DNA from: Cereibacter_A azotoformans
Lineage (GTDB): Bacteria; Pseudomonadota; Alphaproteobacteria; Rhodobacterales; Rhodobacteraceae
NCBI RefSeq assembly: GCF_003050905.1
Contig: NZ_QAOT01000022.1
Length of the DNA: 64,000 bases
Strand: one strand, 5' to 3'
The position numbers and the translations under genes were made by a program. Below, in pieces: positions 44,397 through 52,243 of the stretch (the stretch's first letter is position 1; each line of letters starts with the position of its first letter). Below the pieces are notes generated by a model. It was not told the origin of the DNA and searched no databases. It saw only the letters and a list, made by a program, of their open reading frames with translations.

Positions 44397-44858
44397 TCAG
44401 GATCGAAGGCTTTGCAGCGCGTCCCCGACCGCTGAAACGAGTTGCGATGCCGAGAAGGGCTTCGGCACCCATCCCAGCGGGCGGGCGGCCTGTGCGCGCT
44501 CCCGCGTGCCGGGGTCGTGATTGGCGGACACGAAGAGACACCGCAGACCAAGGCGACGGCTGATCTCGAGGGCTGCGTCGATACCGTCGCGGCGGCCTCG
44601 GATCCGGATGTCCATCAACACCAGATCAGGCCCGTGAACCTCGGCCATGCGGACCGCCTCGTCCGCGCTGGAGGCGATGCCCACGACGTCCAGCCCGTCG
44701 GCTTCAAGCGCCGCCTCGATGTCGCAAGCCACCAGCCACTCATCCTCGACCACGAGAATGCGCGCGCGCGACGTCGGCCCGGCGACGACCTCTTCCGATG
44801 CCGCCGCCTTGTCGGCGTCCCCGGGGCCCGACGGCGGGGCGAAGCTCTGAAGGGTCAT
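44397..44858 (-). CDS. Stand-alone response-regulator receiver
   Basis: The start at 44858 overlaps the kinase stop (ATGA). After a 30-residue linker the receiver domain shows ILVVEDEWLVACDIEAALEA with the acidic pocket, LVLMDIRIRG with phosphoacceptor Asp, LFVSANHD and GWVPKPFSASQL with the conserved Lys. There is no output domain; 153 aa. Such single-domain receivers commonly partner HWE/HisKA_2-type kinases. It is the last gene of the three-gene signalling operon. Confidence 0.88.
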   Translation of the reverse strand: MTLQSFAPPSGPGDADKAAASEEVVAGPTSRARILVVEDEWLVACDIEAALEADGLDVVGIASSADEAVRMAEVHGPDLVLMDIRIRGRRDGIDAALEISRRLGLRCLFVSANHDPGTRERAQAARPLGWVPKPFSASQLVSAVGDALQSLRS

Positions 44859-45892
44859 CGACAGGCCCCCTCGCTGCTGTCGGTAAATCTCACGGTGATG
44901 CGCGTCCCGTTCCGGTTTTCCACCTTCAGTTCGGCCCCCAGTTGGCGACACAGTCCCTTCACGAGGCCGAGCCCCGAGGAGCGGCGCTCCGCCTTGGTCG
45001 TGGCGATGCCGGGGCCGTCATCCTGCACGATCAGCGCGAACTCCTCGCCCTGCCGTTCCAGCGCGATGCGCACCACACCCTCCCGCCCGCAAAGCCCATG
45101 CTTGACCGCGTTCGTCACCAACTCGTTCAGGATCAGCGCCAGCGGGAAGGTTGCGTCACTGCTCAGCTGTCCTTCGGTCGCCGAAACATCAAGCCGCACC
45201 TCCGGGCCGAATGACGCCGAGACCGTGTGTGCCAGAGCCTGCAGGAAGGCGGCGGATGAGACCGTCGCCATCTGCTGCGTCTCGTACATCAGCGACTGAG
45301 CCGCGCTGACGGCCAGGAGGCGCTGGTTGGCGGCCTGAAGCACGTCCCTCACCTCGCGGGATCCGGTCTCGCGGATGGCGGCCGAGAAGAGCCCGACCAT
45401 GAGCTGGATATTGTTCTTCACCCGATGGTTGAGCTCGCGCAGCAGGATCGTGTTGCGGTGCAGCGCCTCCTCCAGAAGCGCCTGGCGCTGGCGGCGCGCA
45501 TGCGCCTCGGCGTTCAGCTGCGCAACCTCCTTCTTCAGCAGCGAGAAGCGGTCGGCCTCCGGCACCGTGCAGCGCGCCGCAATCAGGACCTGCCCATCCG
45601 CCTCGCGCAACCGCGCGCCCTGCACCCGCAGGCGCCGGGCCGCGCCGTCCGGCTGACGAAACAGCCATTGGCCTGCCACGGGACTCGACGTTCCCGAACA
45701 GCACCGCAGCCAGGCCCGAAGCTCGTCGGGTCCCGTCTCGAGACGGGACCCCAGATGCTCCCCGGTGGGGTCGCCGCCGACCAGCCGGACGCCGGCCGCG
45801 TTGACACGCATGATCCGGCCCTGCGGCGTCAGAAGGAAGACCGGCTCCTGGAAAAAATCCAGAAGCGACTGCTCGACCCCTGCCGCCATCAT
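44855..45892 (-). CDS. PAS-containing HWE/HisKA_2-type sensor histidine kinase
   Basis: 345 aa; the start at 45892 or 45889 overlaps the upstream gene's stop. PAS domain near the N-terminus (LLDFFQEPVFLLTPQGRIMR), a coiled coil, then the histidine box LLRELNHRVKNNIQLMVGLF with phospho-acceptor His. The ATPase domain follows: LALILNELVTNAVKHGL (N box), IVQDDGPGI (G1) and SSGLGLVKGLCRQL (G2). No membrane helix is present, so it is a cytosolic sensor, probably taking its signal from the upstream gene product or its PAS domain. Confidence 0.9.
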   Translation of the reverse strand: MMAAGVEQSLLDFFQEPVFLLTPQGRIMRVNAAGVRLVGGDPTGEHLGSRLETGPDELRAWLRCCSGTSSPVAGQWLFRQPDGAARRLRVQGARLREADGQVLIAARCTVPEADRFSLLKKEVAQLNAEAHARRQRQALLEEALHRNTILLRELNHRVKNNIQLMVGLFSAAIRETGSREVRDVLQAANQRLLAVSAAQSLMYETQQMATVSSAAFLQALAHTVSASFGPEVRLDVSATEGQLSSDATFPLALILNELVTNAVKHGLCGREGVVRIALERQGEEFALIVQDDGPGIATTKAERRSSGLGLVKGLCRQLGAELKVENRNGTRITVRFTDSSEGACR

Positions 45893-46419
45893 TCCTCCCG
45901 CCGGAAATACTCGCGTGCGTTGGGTTCGGGCATCTCCTTCGGGGTCAGATAGACCGCCACGCGGCAGCCGGCATCGCCTGCCGCGATCGACTGCTCGATG
46001 TCGACCCGTGCGTAGCCGAGGTTCTCGGCGGCAATCGAGCCGAAGACGTTGGAGGTCATCATGCAGAGCGACGGTCGTCCCAGCACGTGCTCGCGAAAGG
46101 GGCATCGCCGGTTGCCGAACACGATCCGGTCCTCGCGCTCCTCGAGGATGTGGAAGTCGCCCTCGATGCGCCGCTTGAGATCCACCAGCACCTCGCCGAT
46201 CTGCTCCCGGGTCAGCGTCTCGACCTGCAGCGCGCGGCGGTAGGCGCCGTTCATATGCTCGCCCATGATGCCGCCGACGATACTGATGTAGCCCGAGGCC
46301 TCGTCGAGACCGACGACCTTTTCCAGCGTCCCGGCCAGTTCCCGAAGCAGCGATCGCAGGAAGACGTCAGCGTCCAGCGGGACGACCAGATCGCCGACTT
46401 TGCCCGCCCCTGCGTCCAT
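45889..46419 (-). CDS. Methanogen-output-domain-1-like sensory protein
   Basis: 176 aa from the ATG at 46419, with AAGGGG upstream. The motif order LDEASGYISIVGGIMGEHMN, FHILEEREDRIVFGNRRCPF, PSLCMMTSNVFGSIAAENLG and CRVAVYLTPKEMP matches proteins annotated as methanogen output domain 1 in Alphaproteobacteria, with Cys residues in RCPF and SLCMM that may bind a metal or cofactor. It is the first gene of an operon with overlapping kinase and receiver genes, so it probably feeds a signal to the kinase. Confidence 0.75.
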   Translation of the reverse strand: MDAGAGKVGDLVVPLDADVFLRSLLRELAGTLEKVVGLDEASGYISIVGGIMGEHMNGAYRRALQVETLTREQIGEVLVDLKRRIEGDFHILEEREDRIVFGNRRCPFREHVLGRPSLCMMTSNVFGSIAAENLGYARVDIEQSIAAGDAGCRVAVYLTPKEMPEPNAREYFRREE

Positions 46420-46604
46420 GGGAACCCCTTCGACTCTGCTCCGTGCCTCAACCCGAGCCCCACTATGATACGGGCCGAAGGAACTTGCCAGCGCGCTGGC
46501 GGCCGCCCGGGGAACGGGTGCTGTTTTCTCCCGCGACGGCCCGTTCTTCCCGGGCGGTCGAAAAGGGTGAGGCCATGAACCTCGTGAACGCGGAAATGGG
46601 CCTC

Positions 46605-46677
46605 TTGCGAGGCCGAGGTCCTTCCAGATCCGTTCGGGCGGAATGCTCTTCCTGGCGTCGTGTTCGGCGATCCCGGC
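46605..46677 (-). pseudogene. Fossil antitoxin C-terminus
   Basis: The minus strand encodes AGIAEHDARKSIPPERIWKD, then LGLAR, matching the C-terminal half of the intact antitoxin at 61172-61351 (VGIAELDAGKGIPAEQVWKE, LGLE). No toxin gene or antitoxin N-terminus remains nearby. It marks an older copy of the same toxin-antitoxin module. Confidence 0.6.
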
Positions 46678-46943
46678 CCCGATGCACAGGATCTTCCTTT
46701 GGCCTGGGCAAAGCCCGTTCCGGACATCAGACCAGTCCGGACAATTCCGCCGGACTGATTTTCCGGACAAGTCATGTTGCACGGGCCTTCCTGTGGTTCA
46801 CGTTTGCCGCCCGCAATTCCGGGTGGAATGCCTGCAGGCTCCCCCAGGGAGATTTTCTGCAATCCGGCCAGAACCAGAATTGTCATGCCGCAGGACGCCC
46901 ATTACGCATTGGTAATCCGTTCGAGTCAGGGAGCCTGGAAAAA

Positions 46944-47210
46944 TTGTCCGCCATCGAGCTGAATGATCTGTCGCTGAAGGAGCTCAAAAGCCTGCAGGCA
47001 CGGATCGCAAAGGCCATTGCCACTCACGAGGATCGCCGCAGGAGGCAGGCTCTGGAAGAACTCGCGAGCAGGGCGCGCCAGATGGGATTCACCCTTGCGG
47101 AATTGGTGGACGGCGCGCCCGCCCGCAAGCGTTCGGCCGCTCCTGCCAGTTATGCCAATCCTCTCGGTCCCGCGGGCACCCGATCCGGACGGGGCCGGAA
47201 GCTGCAGTGA
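46944..47210 (+). CDS. H-NS/HvrA-like nucleoid protein, paralogue 3, TTG start, shortened C-terminus
   Basis: No ATG is available at the expected position; the TTG at 46944, with GGGAG ten bases upstream, gives LSAIELNDLSLKELKSLQ and aligns with paralogue 1. The coiled coil is intact (ARIAKAIATHEDRRRRQALE). The DNA-binding domain reads YANPLGPAGTRSGRGRKLQ and then stops: the usual Trp before the GRGR loop is Arg, and the final PRWFE helix is lost. 88 aa. It may bind DNA weakly or act by hetero-oligomerising with the other paralogues. Confidence 0.75.
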   Translation: MSAIELNDLSLKELKSLQARIAKAIATHEDRRRRQALEELASRARQMGFTLAELVDGAPARKRSAAPASYANPLGPAGTRSGRGRKLQ

Positions 47211-47664
47211 TCCTGACGGCAATTGCCACCGGCAAGCCCCCTGACGATCTCAGGATCTGATCCGACCGGGACTGGGACAGATCCTGTTCCGGCCCGAAAA
47301 GACTCCCGATCCAGGCAAACCCGGTATTATCGGGCCGGAGAGGACTGCCGCCCCTCCCGGCCCGGTAATGCCGGCCGCGGGAAAGACATCTCCGCGGCGT
47401 GCGGCTTCTGCTCGATGAGGGTGCCTGTCCACCCTCGTGACCGCCGGCCATCTTCAGAAACGCATCAACAGGGAGTGACGCTCATGGATCTTTCCGCCGC
47501 CCCGGACGGTACGCCGACCACCTCGCTGCCCTGCTGCGGGCGGGCGCACCGCTGGATGGCGGGCGGGGCGCTGGGGCTCCTGCCGCAGCCCGTGCATGGC
47601 ATGTGAGGCGGCGCCGCGGGGGTGCGGCCGGTGGTGGCCGAAGCTCCCGATCCCGCGGGCGGTC
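47211..47664. repeat. Intergenic with CCCGG-TAAT-type hairpins after H-NS-like gene 3
   Basis: CCCG-GTATTAT-CGGG at 47320-47334 (extended by CCGG) and GGCCCGGTAATGCCGGCC at 47359-47376 are related to the hairpin at 41413 behind H-NS-like gene 2. No gene is supported in the gap. A short frame at 47485-47606 lacks features. Confidence 0.5.
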
Positions 47665-48219
47665 CTACCTGACGACGAGGGGCCCGTGCATCCCGCCCTC
47701 GTAATGGCCGGGGATCAGGCAGGCGAATTCGTAGCGGCCGGGGGCGCCGAAGGTCCAGACGATCTCTCCGCTCTCGCCCGGCCCGAGCCGCAGCGCATTC
47801 ACATCGCGATGCACCATGTCGGGCATCTCGGCCATCATGGCCTTGTGCTCCTGGATCTCGTCCGGGGCATCCATGACGAATTCGTGCTCCTGCTCGCCCT
47901 CGTTGCGGATCGCGAGACGCACGGTCTCGCCCGCGGCGAAGTCGAGGACGGGCGGATCGAAGACCATCCGCCCGTCCTCCGTCTCGCGCATCGCGACCGT
48001 CACGGTCCGCGCAGCCTCCTCCGCGCGGGCCGGGGCGCCGATCGCCATCACCCCGTGTCCGGATGCGGCACCCGTGCCGCCCATGTGGTCCATGTCCCCC
48101 ATGTGCTCCATCTGGCCCGTCCCGCCCGGGGCCGCGTCGTGATCCGGCATGTGCGTCCCGTCCGCCTGCGCGGCTCCGGCGGAAACGGCGGCCACGAAAG
48201 CCATCGTCAGCAGTTTCAT
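47665..48219 (-). CDS. Exported cupredoxin-like copper protein
   Basis: 184 aa from the internal ATG at 48219, with AAGGAAG upstream. Signal peptide MKLLTMAFVAAVSAGAAQA, then a Met/His-rich metal-binding stretch (TGQMEHMGDMDHMGG) and a cupredoxin fold with type-1 copper ligands: His in EQEHEFVMD, and Cys, His and Met in FACLIPGHYEGGMHGP. Such periplasmic proteins bind copper for resistance or trafficking. The reading frame continues upstream without a stop into a hipA stump (48220-48333), so a fused product is formally possible. Confidence 0.85.
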   Translation of the reverse strand: MKLLTMAFVAAVSAGAAQADGTHMPDHDAAPGGTGQMEHMGDMDHMGGTGAASGHGVMAIGAPARAEEAARTVTVAMRETEDGRMVFDPPVLDFAAGETVRLAIRNEGEQEHEFVMDAPDEIQEHKAMMAEMPDMVHRDVNALRLGPGESGEIVWTFGAPGRYEFACLIPGHYEGGMHGPLVVR

Positions 48220-48333
48220 CTGGTCTTCCTTCATCTGGATCGGCGCATAGCGCAACGAGAGTGCGCCATCGGCTGCGACCTCGATATCCGCCAGATGGAG
48301 CCTCTCGAACCAGACCGGGACCCGCCGTGTCAC
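48220..48333 (-). pseudogene. hipA stump (first about 35 codons)
   Basis: A GTG at 48333 overlaps the hipB stop by four bases and reads TRRVPVWFERLHLADIEVAA, then DGALSLRYAPIQ, the N-terminal signature of HipA kinases. The remaining 400 or so residues, including the kinase active site, are missing; the sequence passes in frame into the cupredoxin gene. The toxin is therefore dead. Confidence 0.65.
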
Positions 48334-48620
48334 AGGAAGTCCTTGAGATCGTAGCCCTGACCGACGGGCGGGCGGGCAGTCTCCCGCTCCCGCGTCCCAT
48401 CCGCCAACAGGGCCTCCAGCGGGACGCGCAAGGCGGCGGCGATGCGAGCAAGGGTCGTCAGGCGGGCGTCCCGCTTGCCCGTCTCGATGAGTGACAGGGC
48501 TGGGCCGCTGATCCCGGTCAGGCGGGCGAGTTGCCCCAGATTGAGCCCCTCCGCCGCACGCCGCAGACGGATCCGCTGACCGACTTCAGTCAAAATCTGC
48601 GCCGCGGGTTTGGACGTCAT
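48330..48620 (-). CDS. hipB: HipB-like XRE antitoxin
   Basis: 96 aa from the ATG at 48620. Helix-turn-helix: VGQRIRLRRAAEGLNLGQLA, RLTGISGPALSLIETGKRDA, RLTTLARIAAALRVPLEALL. The four-base overlap with the hipA stump identifies it as HipB. With HipA truncated, it remains as a DNA-binding repressor, perhaps now controlling the downstream cupredoxin gene. Confidence 0.8.
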   Translation of the reverse strand: MTSKPAAQILTEVGQRIRLRRAAEGLNLGQLARLTGISGPALSLIETGKRDARLTTLARIAAALRVPLEALLADGTRERETARPPVGQGYDLKDFL

Positions 48621-48744
48621 GCCCCCGCGCCTCACACATCGCATTACCTTTTACGGTACAACATGTGGTCGACCTGGGTGCAACACAAGAATTTTATTGT
48701 ATTCGGTAAATCCCCTATTCGGGAAGATCTGGGGGCAGAAGGGC

Positions 48745-48924
48745 GAGCTGCGCCACGGCAAAACCCGGATTTTCGGCTGCACGCTCTGGACCGATTTCGC
48801 GCTGGCCGGCCGGCCGGGGGACGCCATGGAGATGGCACGCCGCCGGCTCCACGATTATGGCCGGATCTCGAAGTCCGATCCCGACGTGCGATTGTCGCTC
48901 GACGTGGAGGCACGGCGACGCTAG
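48745..48924 (+). pseudogene. Metallophosphoesterase-like gene remnant
   Basis: The frame encodes KTRIFGCTLWTDFALAGRPG, then AMEMARRRLHDYGRI, a pattern known from the middle of calcineurin-like phosphoesterase proteins (typically GxTLWTDFxLFGD). Neither the N-terminal metal-binding motifs nor the C-terminus is present. The other parts of 48621-49307 show no gene. Confidence 0.45.
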
Positions 48925-49307
48925 CTCGCCGGGGGCTCGCGACAGCCGTGCGCGGATGATCAGGCGAGTTGCCGAAAGGAGGCGCTGACTGCTATTTCCC
49001 CGGGCTAAGCCAGTAGTCTTCCAACCTGTCCGTCCAATCGTCCATGGTCATCCGAAGACGATGAAGCTGTTTTGGCCGGATCGAACAAACAGCTGCAGCG
49101 CTGTTGAGAAGAAGAAGCAATGGTATTGCGAACAGCGCTTTCAAGATCATGACCTGCCTTGTAAAGGCGCTCAACCCCATGGCAATGCGTCACTTTGGGC
49201 CGGTCGCCACCGTGCATGGCGACAGTATGTCGCTTCGCTATCAAAAAATTGAAATCCGCGACGCAGCACCGTAGACAAGAGAACTGAATTTCTGAACGGC
49301 GATTCCA

Positions 49308-50324
49308 ATGACGAAGATTGATGCAGTTATCACCTGGGTCGATGGTGCGGATCCCGAGCATAGAGCGGCAAGGTTGGCTGCAATGCAGGAGCAGGGATGG
49401 GCCAACAACAGCAACGGCACGTATGAAACCCGGTTCAGCAACCTGGGCGAGATCTACTACTGCATTGCCTCGATCCTCAAGTACGCACCCTTCATAAACA
49501 GGATCTATGTGGTCACAGCCTCCCAGGTGCCTGAAGGCCTGTCCAGCTTCCCGGCGTCAGGACTATGCTCCGAAGATCGGATCGTCGTGGTTGATCATAC
49601 CAAGATTTTCCAGGGCATTCCCGAAGCTCTGCCAACGTTCAATTCCCTTACCATCGAGACGATGCTATGGGCAATTCCGAATCTGTCCGAGTATTTCCTG
49701 TACTTCAACGACGACGTCTTTCTGAACGCCCCCATCGCGAAATCCGACTTGATCGGCGCGGACGGGAAGATTGTCCTTCGTGGTAAAATGCGCCCCATCT
49801 GGCCGCTGGAAGCAAAATACCGGCTGAGAAACTTGCGCTGCAAGATCTTGAGAAACCGCCGGATAGCTGCACACTTCAAGACGGCGCAAATGCATGCCGC
49901 AAAGCTGGCAGGACTGAGCCAGTATCTGGAGATTGGCCACCACCCTCACATCATCAGACGCCGTACGTTTTGTGAATTCTTCGCGCAAAATCCCGACGTC
50001 CTGGCTCGCCAGCTGCAACACAAGTTTCGCAGCATTGACCAGTTCTTGCCCGTTGGCCTCGCAAATCATCTGGAAATCGCTTCCGGAAATGCGGTGGTGC
50101 GCAGCCCCCTTGGCTGCGCCTATCTTCGGCCGCAAACCGTGAACAGGGATCTGCTGGCGCAACTTTTCCACCCCGATATAGCGTACGGTTGTGTGCAGAG
50201 CCTGGACGAATTTGAGCCGAAGTGGCGCGCGAAGTTCATGAGGATCATGCGGGCGAAATTCGCGAGCCATCTGCCTGCCGACGCGAGGTCGCAGGTCGAC
50301 AAGGACGATCAGGCAGTGGCCTGA
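49308..50324 (+). CDS. Stealth-family hexose-1-phosphate phosphotransferase
   Basis: 338 aa. Stealth conserved region 1: KIDAVITWVDGADPEH. Region 2: RFSNLGEIYYCIASILKYAP, INRIYVVTASQVP, VVDHTKIF, FNSLTIETMLWAIPNLSEYF, FLYFNDDVFL. A region-3-like segment HHPHIIRRRTFCEFF follows. These enzymes transfer sugar-1-phosphate in capsule or surface polysaccharides. The gene is clearly AT-richer than its neighbours and has no polysaccharide genes around it, indicating recent transfer. The ribosome-binding site is weak. Confidence 0.88.
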   Translation: MTKIDAVITWVDGADPEHRAARLAAMQEQGWANNSNGTYETRFSNLGEIYYCIASILKYAPFINRIYVVTASQVPEGLSSFPASGLCSEDRIVVVDHTKIFQGIPEALPTFNSLTIETMLWAIPNLSEYFLYFNDDVFLNAPIAKSDLIGADGKIVLRGKMRPIWPLEAKYRLRNLRCKILRNRRIAAHFKTAQMHAAKLAGLSQYLEIGHHPHIIRRRTFCEFFAQNPDVLARQLQHKFRSIDQFLPVGLANHLEIASGNAVVRSPLGCAYLRPQTVNRDLLAQLFHPDIAYGCVQSLDEFEPKWRAKFMRIMRAKFASHLPADARSQVDKDDQAVA

Positions 50325-50364
50325 TGTCGGAGCCTGCATGCGTCCTCGCCTGAAGTCTCCCGCA

Positions 50365-50524
50365 CCTCCGTCGAGGACAGGAATTTCGGGAGTCAGGCTT
50401 CCTGTCGCTCAAGTTCGGCCACAGCTTTGATCGCAGCAACGACATCTTCGACGAGGAGGACAGCCGGCGCGCCACGCGCTCGCTGTCCTTCGCCCTCAGG
50501 AATGCCTTCGGAATGGGAGGATGA
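50365..50524 (+). pseudogene. Deleted second copy of the beta-barrel gene
   Basis: The segment reads like the intact barrel gene at 32459-33268 with its middle cut out. VEDRNFG, then FLSLKFGH (in a shifted frame), joins directly to NDIFDEEDSRRATRSLSFAL and RNAFGMGG, whereas the intact protein has about 150 residues between these blocks. The 3' end is intact and runs into the downstream small-protein gene with the same spacing (GGAGGATGACATG). Confidence 0.8.
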
Positions 50525-50525
50525 C

Positions 50526-50921
50526 ATGCTGAAACGGACCGCAGCCGCGATCCTCATCGCCGCGCTTCCGGCAACGGGCTGGGCCGGGCGGACAGTGGTC
50601 GAACCGCTCCCCGAGGTGCTTCCGGATGTCTTTGCGCCGACGATCGCGGACATGGCCGCCGTTGCGGTCCAGCTGGGTGATCCCGAACTGGCCGCGGCCC
50701 TGGCGTCTGCCGAACCCGGAAGCCCCGAGGCCCTCTCGCTGGTGGCCACCATCCTCAACGCCTACGCCGAGCGGGTGATCGCCCTGGGGAGCCTGCCCCC
50801 GATGACGGCCGAGGAGCGGGCGGCGGCGCTCGAACTGCTGAACAACATCGCCCGTCTGACCGGCTCGACGCCAGCAACCCGCGAACTCGTCCGCATGATC
50901 TCGTCGGGAGGGAACGGATGA
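50526..50921 (+). CDS. Small exported protein, paralogue of the one at 32074
   Basis: 131 aa, signal peptide MLKRTAAAILIAALPATGWA. The body aligns with the 32-kb copy: PEVLPDVFAPTIADMAAVAV, DPELAAALASAEPGSPEALS, LPPMTAEERAAALELLNNIA. The barrel gene in front of it is deleted, so this copy has lost its partner but remains an open gene with a good ribosome-binding site. An H-NS-like gene follows 75 bp downstream. Confidence 0.75.
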   Translation: MLKRTAAAILIAALPATGWAGRTVVEPLPEVLPDVFAPTIADMAAVAVQLGDPELAAALASAEPGSPEALSLVATILNAYAERVIALGSLPPMTAEERAAALELLNNIARLTGSTPATRELVRMISSGGNG

Positions 50922-50996
50922 GAGAGGGCGGCGCATCCGCGGGTCAGACCGCGTCAGGCGGCGCCGACCGGACAAGGCCCGGTTCCGGAGGAGGAT

Positions 50997-51305
50997 ACGG
51001 CGGTCATCGATTTCGCAACCCTCTCCTGTAAGGAACTCGAAGCGCTGCAAGCCGATGTCGCCGCGGCCATCGCTACCCTTGAGAGGCAGCGCAAGGCGCA
51101 GGCGCTGGCCGAGCTGGTCAGGCGGGCCAGCGAGCTGGGCTTCACCCTGAAGGAGCTGACCGGAACGAGCGAACTGACGCTCTGGGAGCTCCGTTACCCC
51201 AATCCGGCCAATGCCAACCAGATCTGGTGCGGCCGCGGCCGCAAGCCCCGCTGGTTCGAAAAGGCGATGGCCGCCGGCCGGACACCCGAGGACTTGCTGA
51301 TCTGA
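50997..51305 (+). CDS. H-NS/HvrA-like nucleoid protein, paralogue 4, ACG at the start position
   Basis: A full-length frame of 102 residues matches paralogue 1 end to end (AVIDFATLSCKELEALQADV, ..., RYPNPANANQIWCGRGRKPR, ending DLLI). At the position of the start codon there is ACG (50997-50999), preceded by GGAGGAGG at normal spacing; no in-frame ATG, GTG or TTG lies near. Either translation initiates weakly at ACG, or a T-to-C change has silenced the gene. Everything else, including DNA-binding and coiled-coil parts, is intact. Confidence 0.7.
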   Translation, partial: TAVIDFATLSCKELEALQADVAAAIATLERQRKAQALAELVRRASELGFTLKELTGTSELTLWELRYPNPANANQIWCGRGRKPRWFEKAMAAGRTPEDLLI

Positions 51306-51775
51306 CGAACGCGGGCGCGCCGGCCGGTGCAGGGATCCCGGCAGGCCCCCGTCGGTTGTGGGGGCGCAAAGGGCAGGTGCCCGATGGAGGCGCCAGCCGG
51401 GTCGGCATTCGAACCCGAAGGAGAGGCGAGCAAACGGCGCGGCGTCCGGCCATGGACCTGCGGCCTGTCGTGCTGGTCTGCGCGCACCCCGCCCGACAAG
51501 AACGGCCTGCGCCCTTCGCGGTCCCTCGACGGAATGCTGACGCGACGCATGTGAATGCCATGGATCAGGGATTGCCTGGTGACCGGTTCCCTGGCCTCGC
51601 CGCCTGTTGCGGGCGGGCTCATGGCAGCAGCCTTCATGCCCCATTGCCGTACGAAAGCGGCCGGGACCGGCTTGCGTCACTTTTTCCGCTAAGCGGCTGA
51701 CACCGCCCCCTTGTCTGGACAGCCAGGATAAGCCGCCCTACCACCGGGGACCACTGGCCAGGATGGAAGAGGACG
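51306..51775. other. Intergenic, no gene supported
   Basis: Several overlapping open frames exist in this 470-bp gap, but none has a convincing start or composition. Nothing else is noted. Confidence 0.35.
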
Positions 51776-52135
51776 ATGACAAGAACCGTGCTGCTGTCGG
51801 CCCTGGGCTTCCTGCTGGGCAGCTGCGGAACACCGGAGTTCCGGGCGGAGAAAGACAGCTGCACAGCGGACTGGATGACAAGGATCCCGCCTCGCCACGA
51901 GCAGGAGATGTACAATCAGGTCCAGTCGCGCCAGGTGCCGACCGGAACGACGACCTGCACCGGCGTCGGCTATACCGTCACCTGCCATCAGGTGATGCGC
52001 ACCGAATATTACACCGTTCCCGCCGTTCGGACCGTGGATCGAAACGAACCGCTGAGAGACCTGCAGATCCGGCAATGCACACAGCAGGCCTGCATCGCAA
52101 AATACGGAAACGCCGAATGTGAAAAGCCCGGCTGA
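51776..52135 (+). CDS. Small lipoprotein, 119 aa
   Basis: Start at the ATG at 51776 with GAGGACG upstream. Lipoprotein signal MTRTVLLSALGFLLGSCGTP, lipobox LGSC. The mature region has several Cys (DSCTADWMTR, TTCTGVGYTVTCHQV, IRQCTQQACIAKYGNAECEK), suggesting disulfides, and a Tyr/Thr-rich strand region. It precedes the giant helicase gene on the same strand but with a 108-bp gap. The family is not recognised. Confidence 0.7.
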   Translation: MTRTVLLSALGFLLGSCGTPEFRAEKDSCTADWMTRIPPRHEQEMYNQVQSRQVPTGTTTCTGVGYTVTCHQVMRTEYYTVPAVRTVDRNEPLRDLQIRQCTQQACIAKYGNAECEKPG

Positions 52136-52243
52136 TTCCCGGGTCATCCGAAACGTCCGTCGCCCGGGACGCGCGGGAGGACGGGGGCCGGCGCCTGGCG
52201 CCTGGGGTGGACCAGCGGGTCGCGGCGTGGGAAGGTCCCGGTC

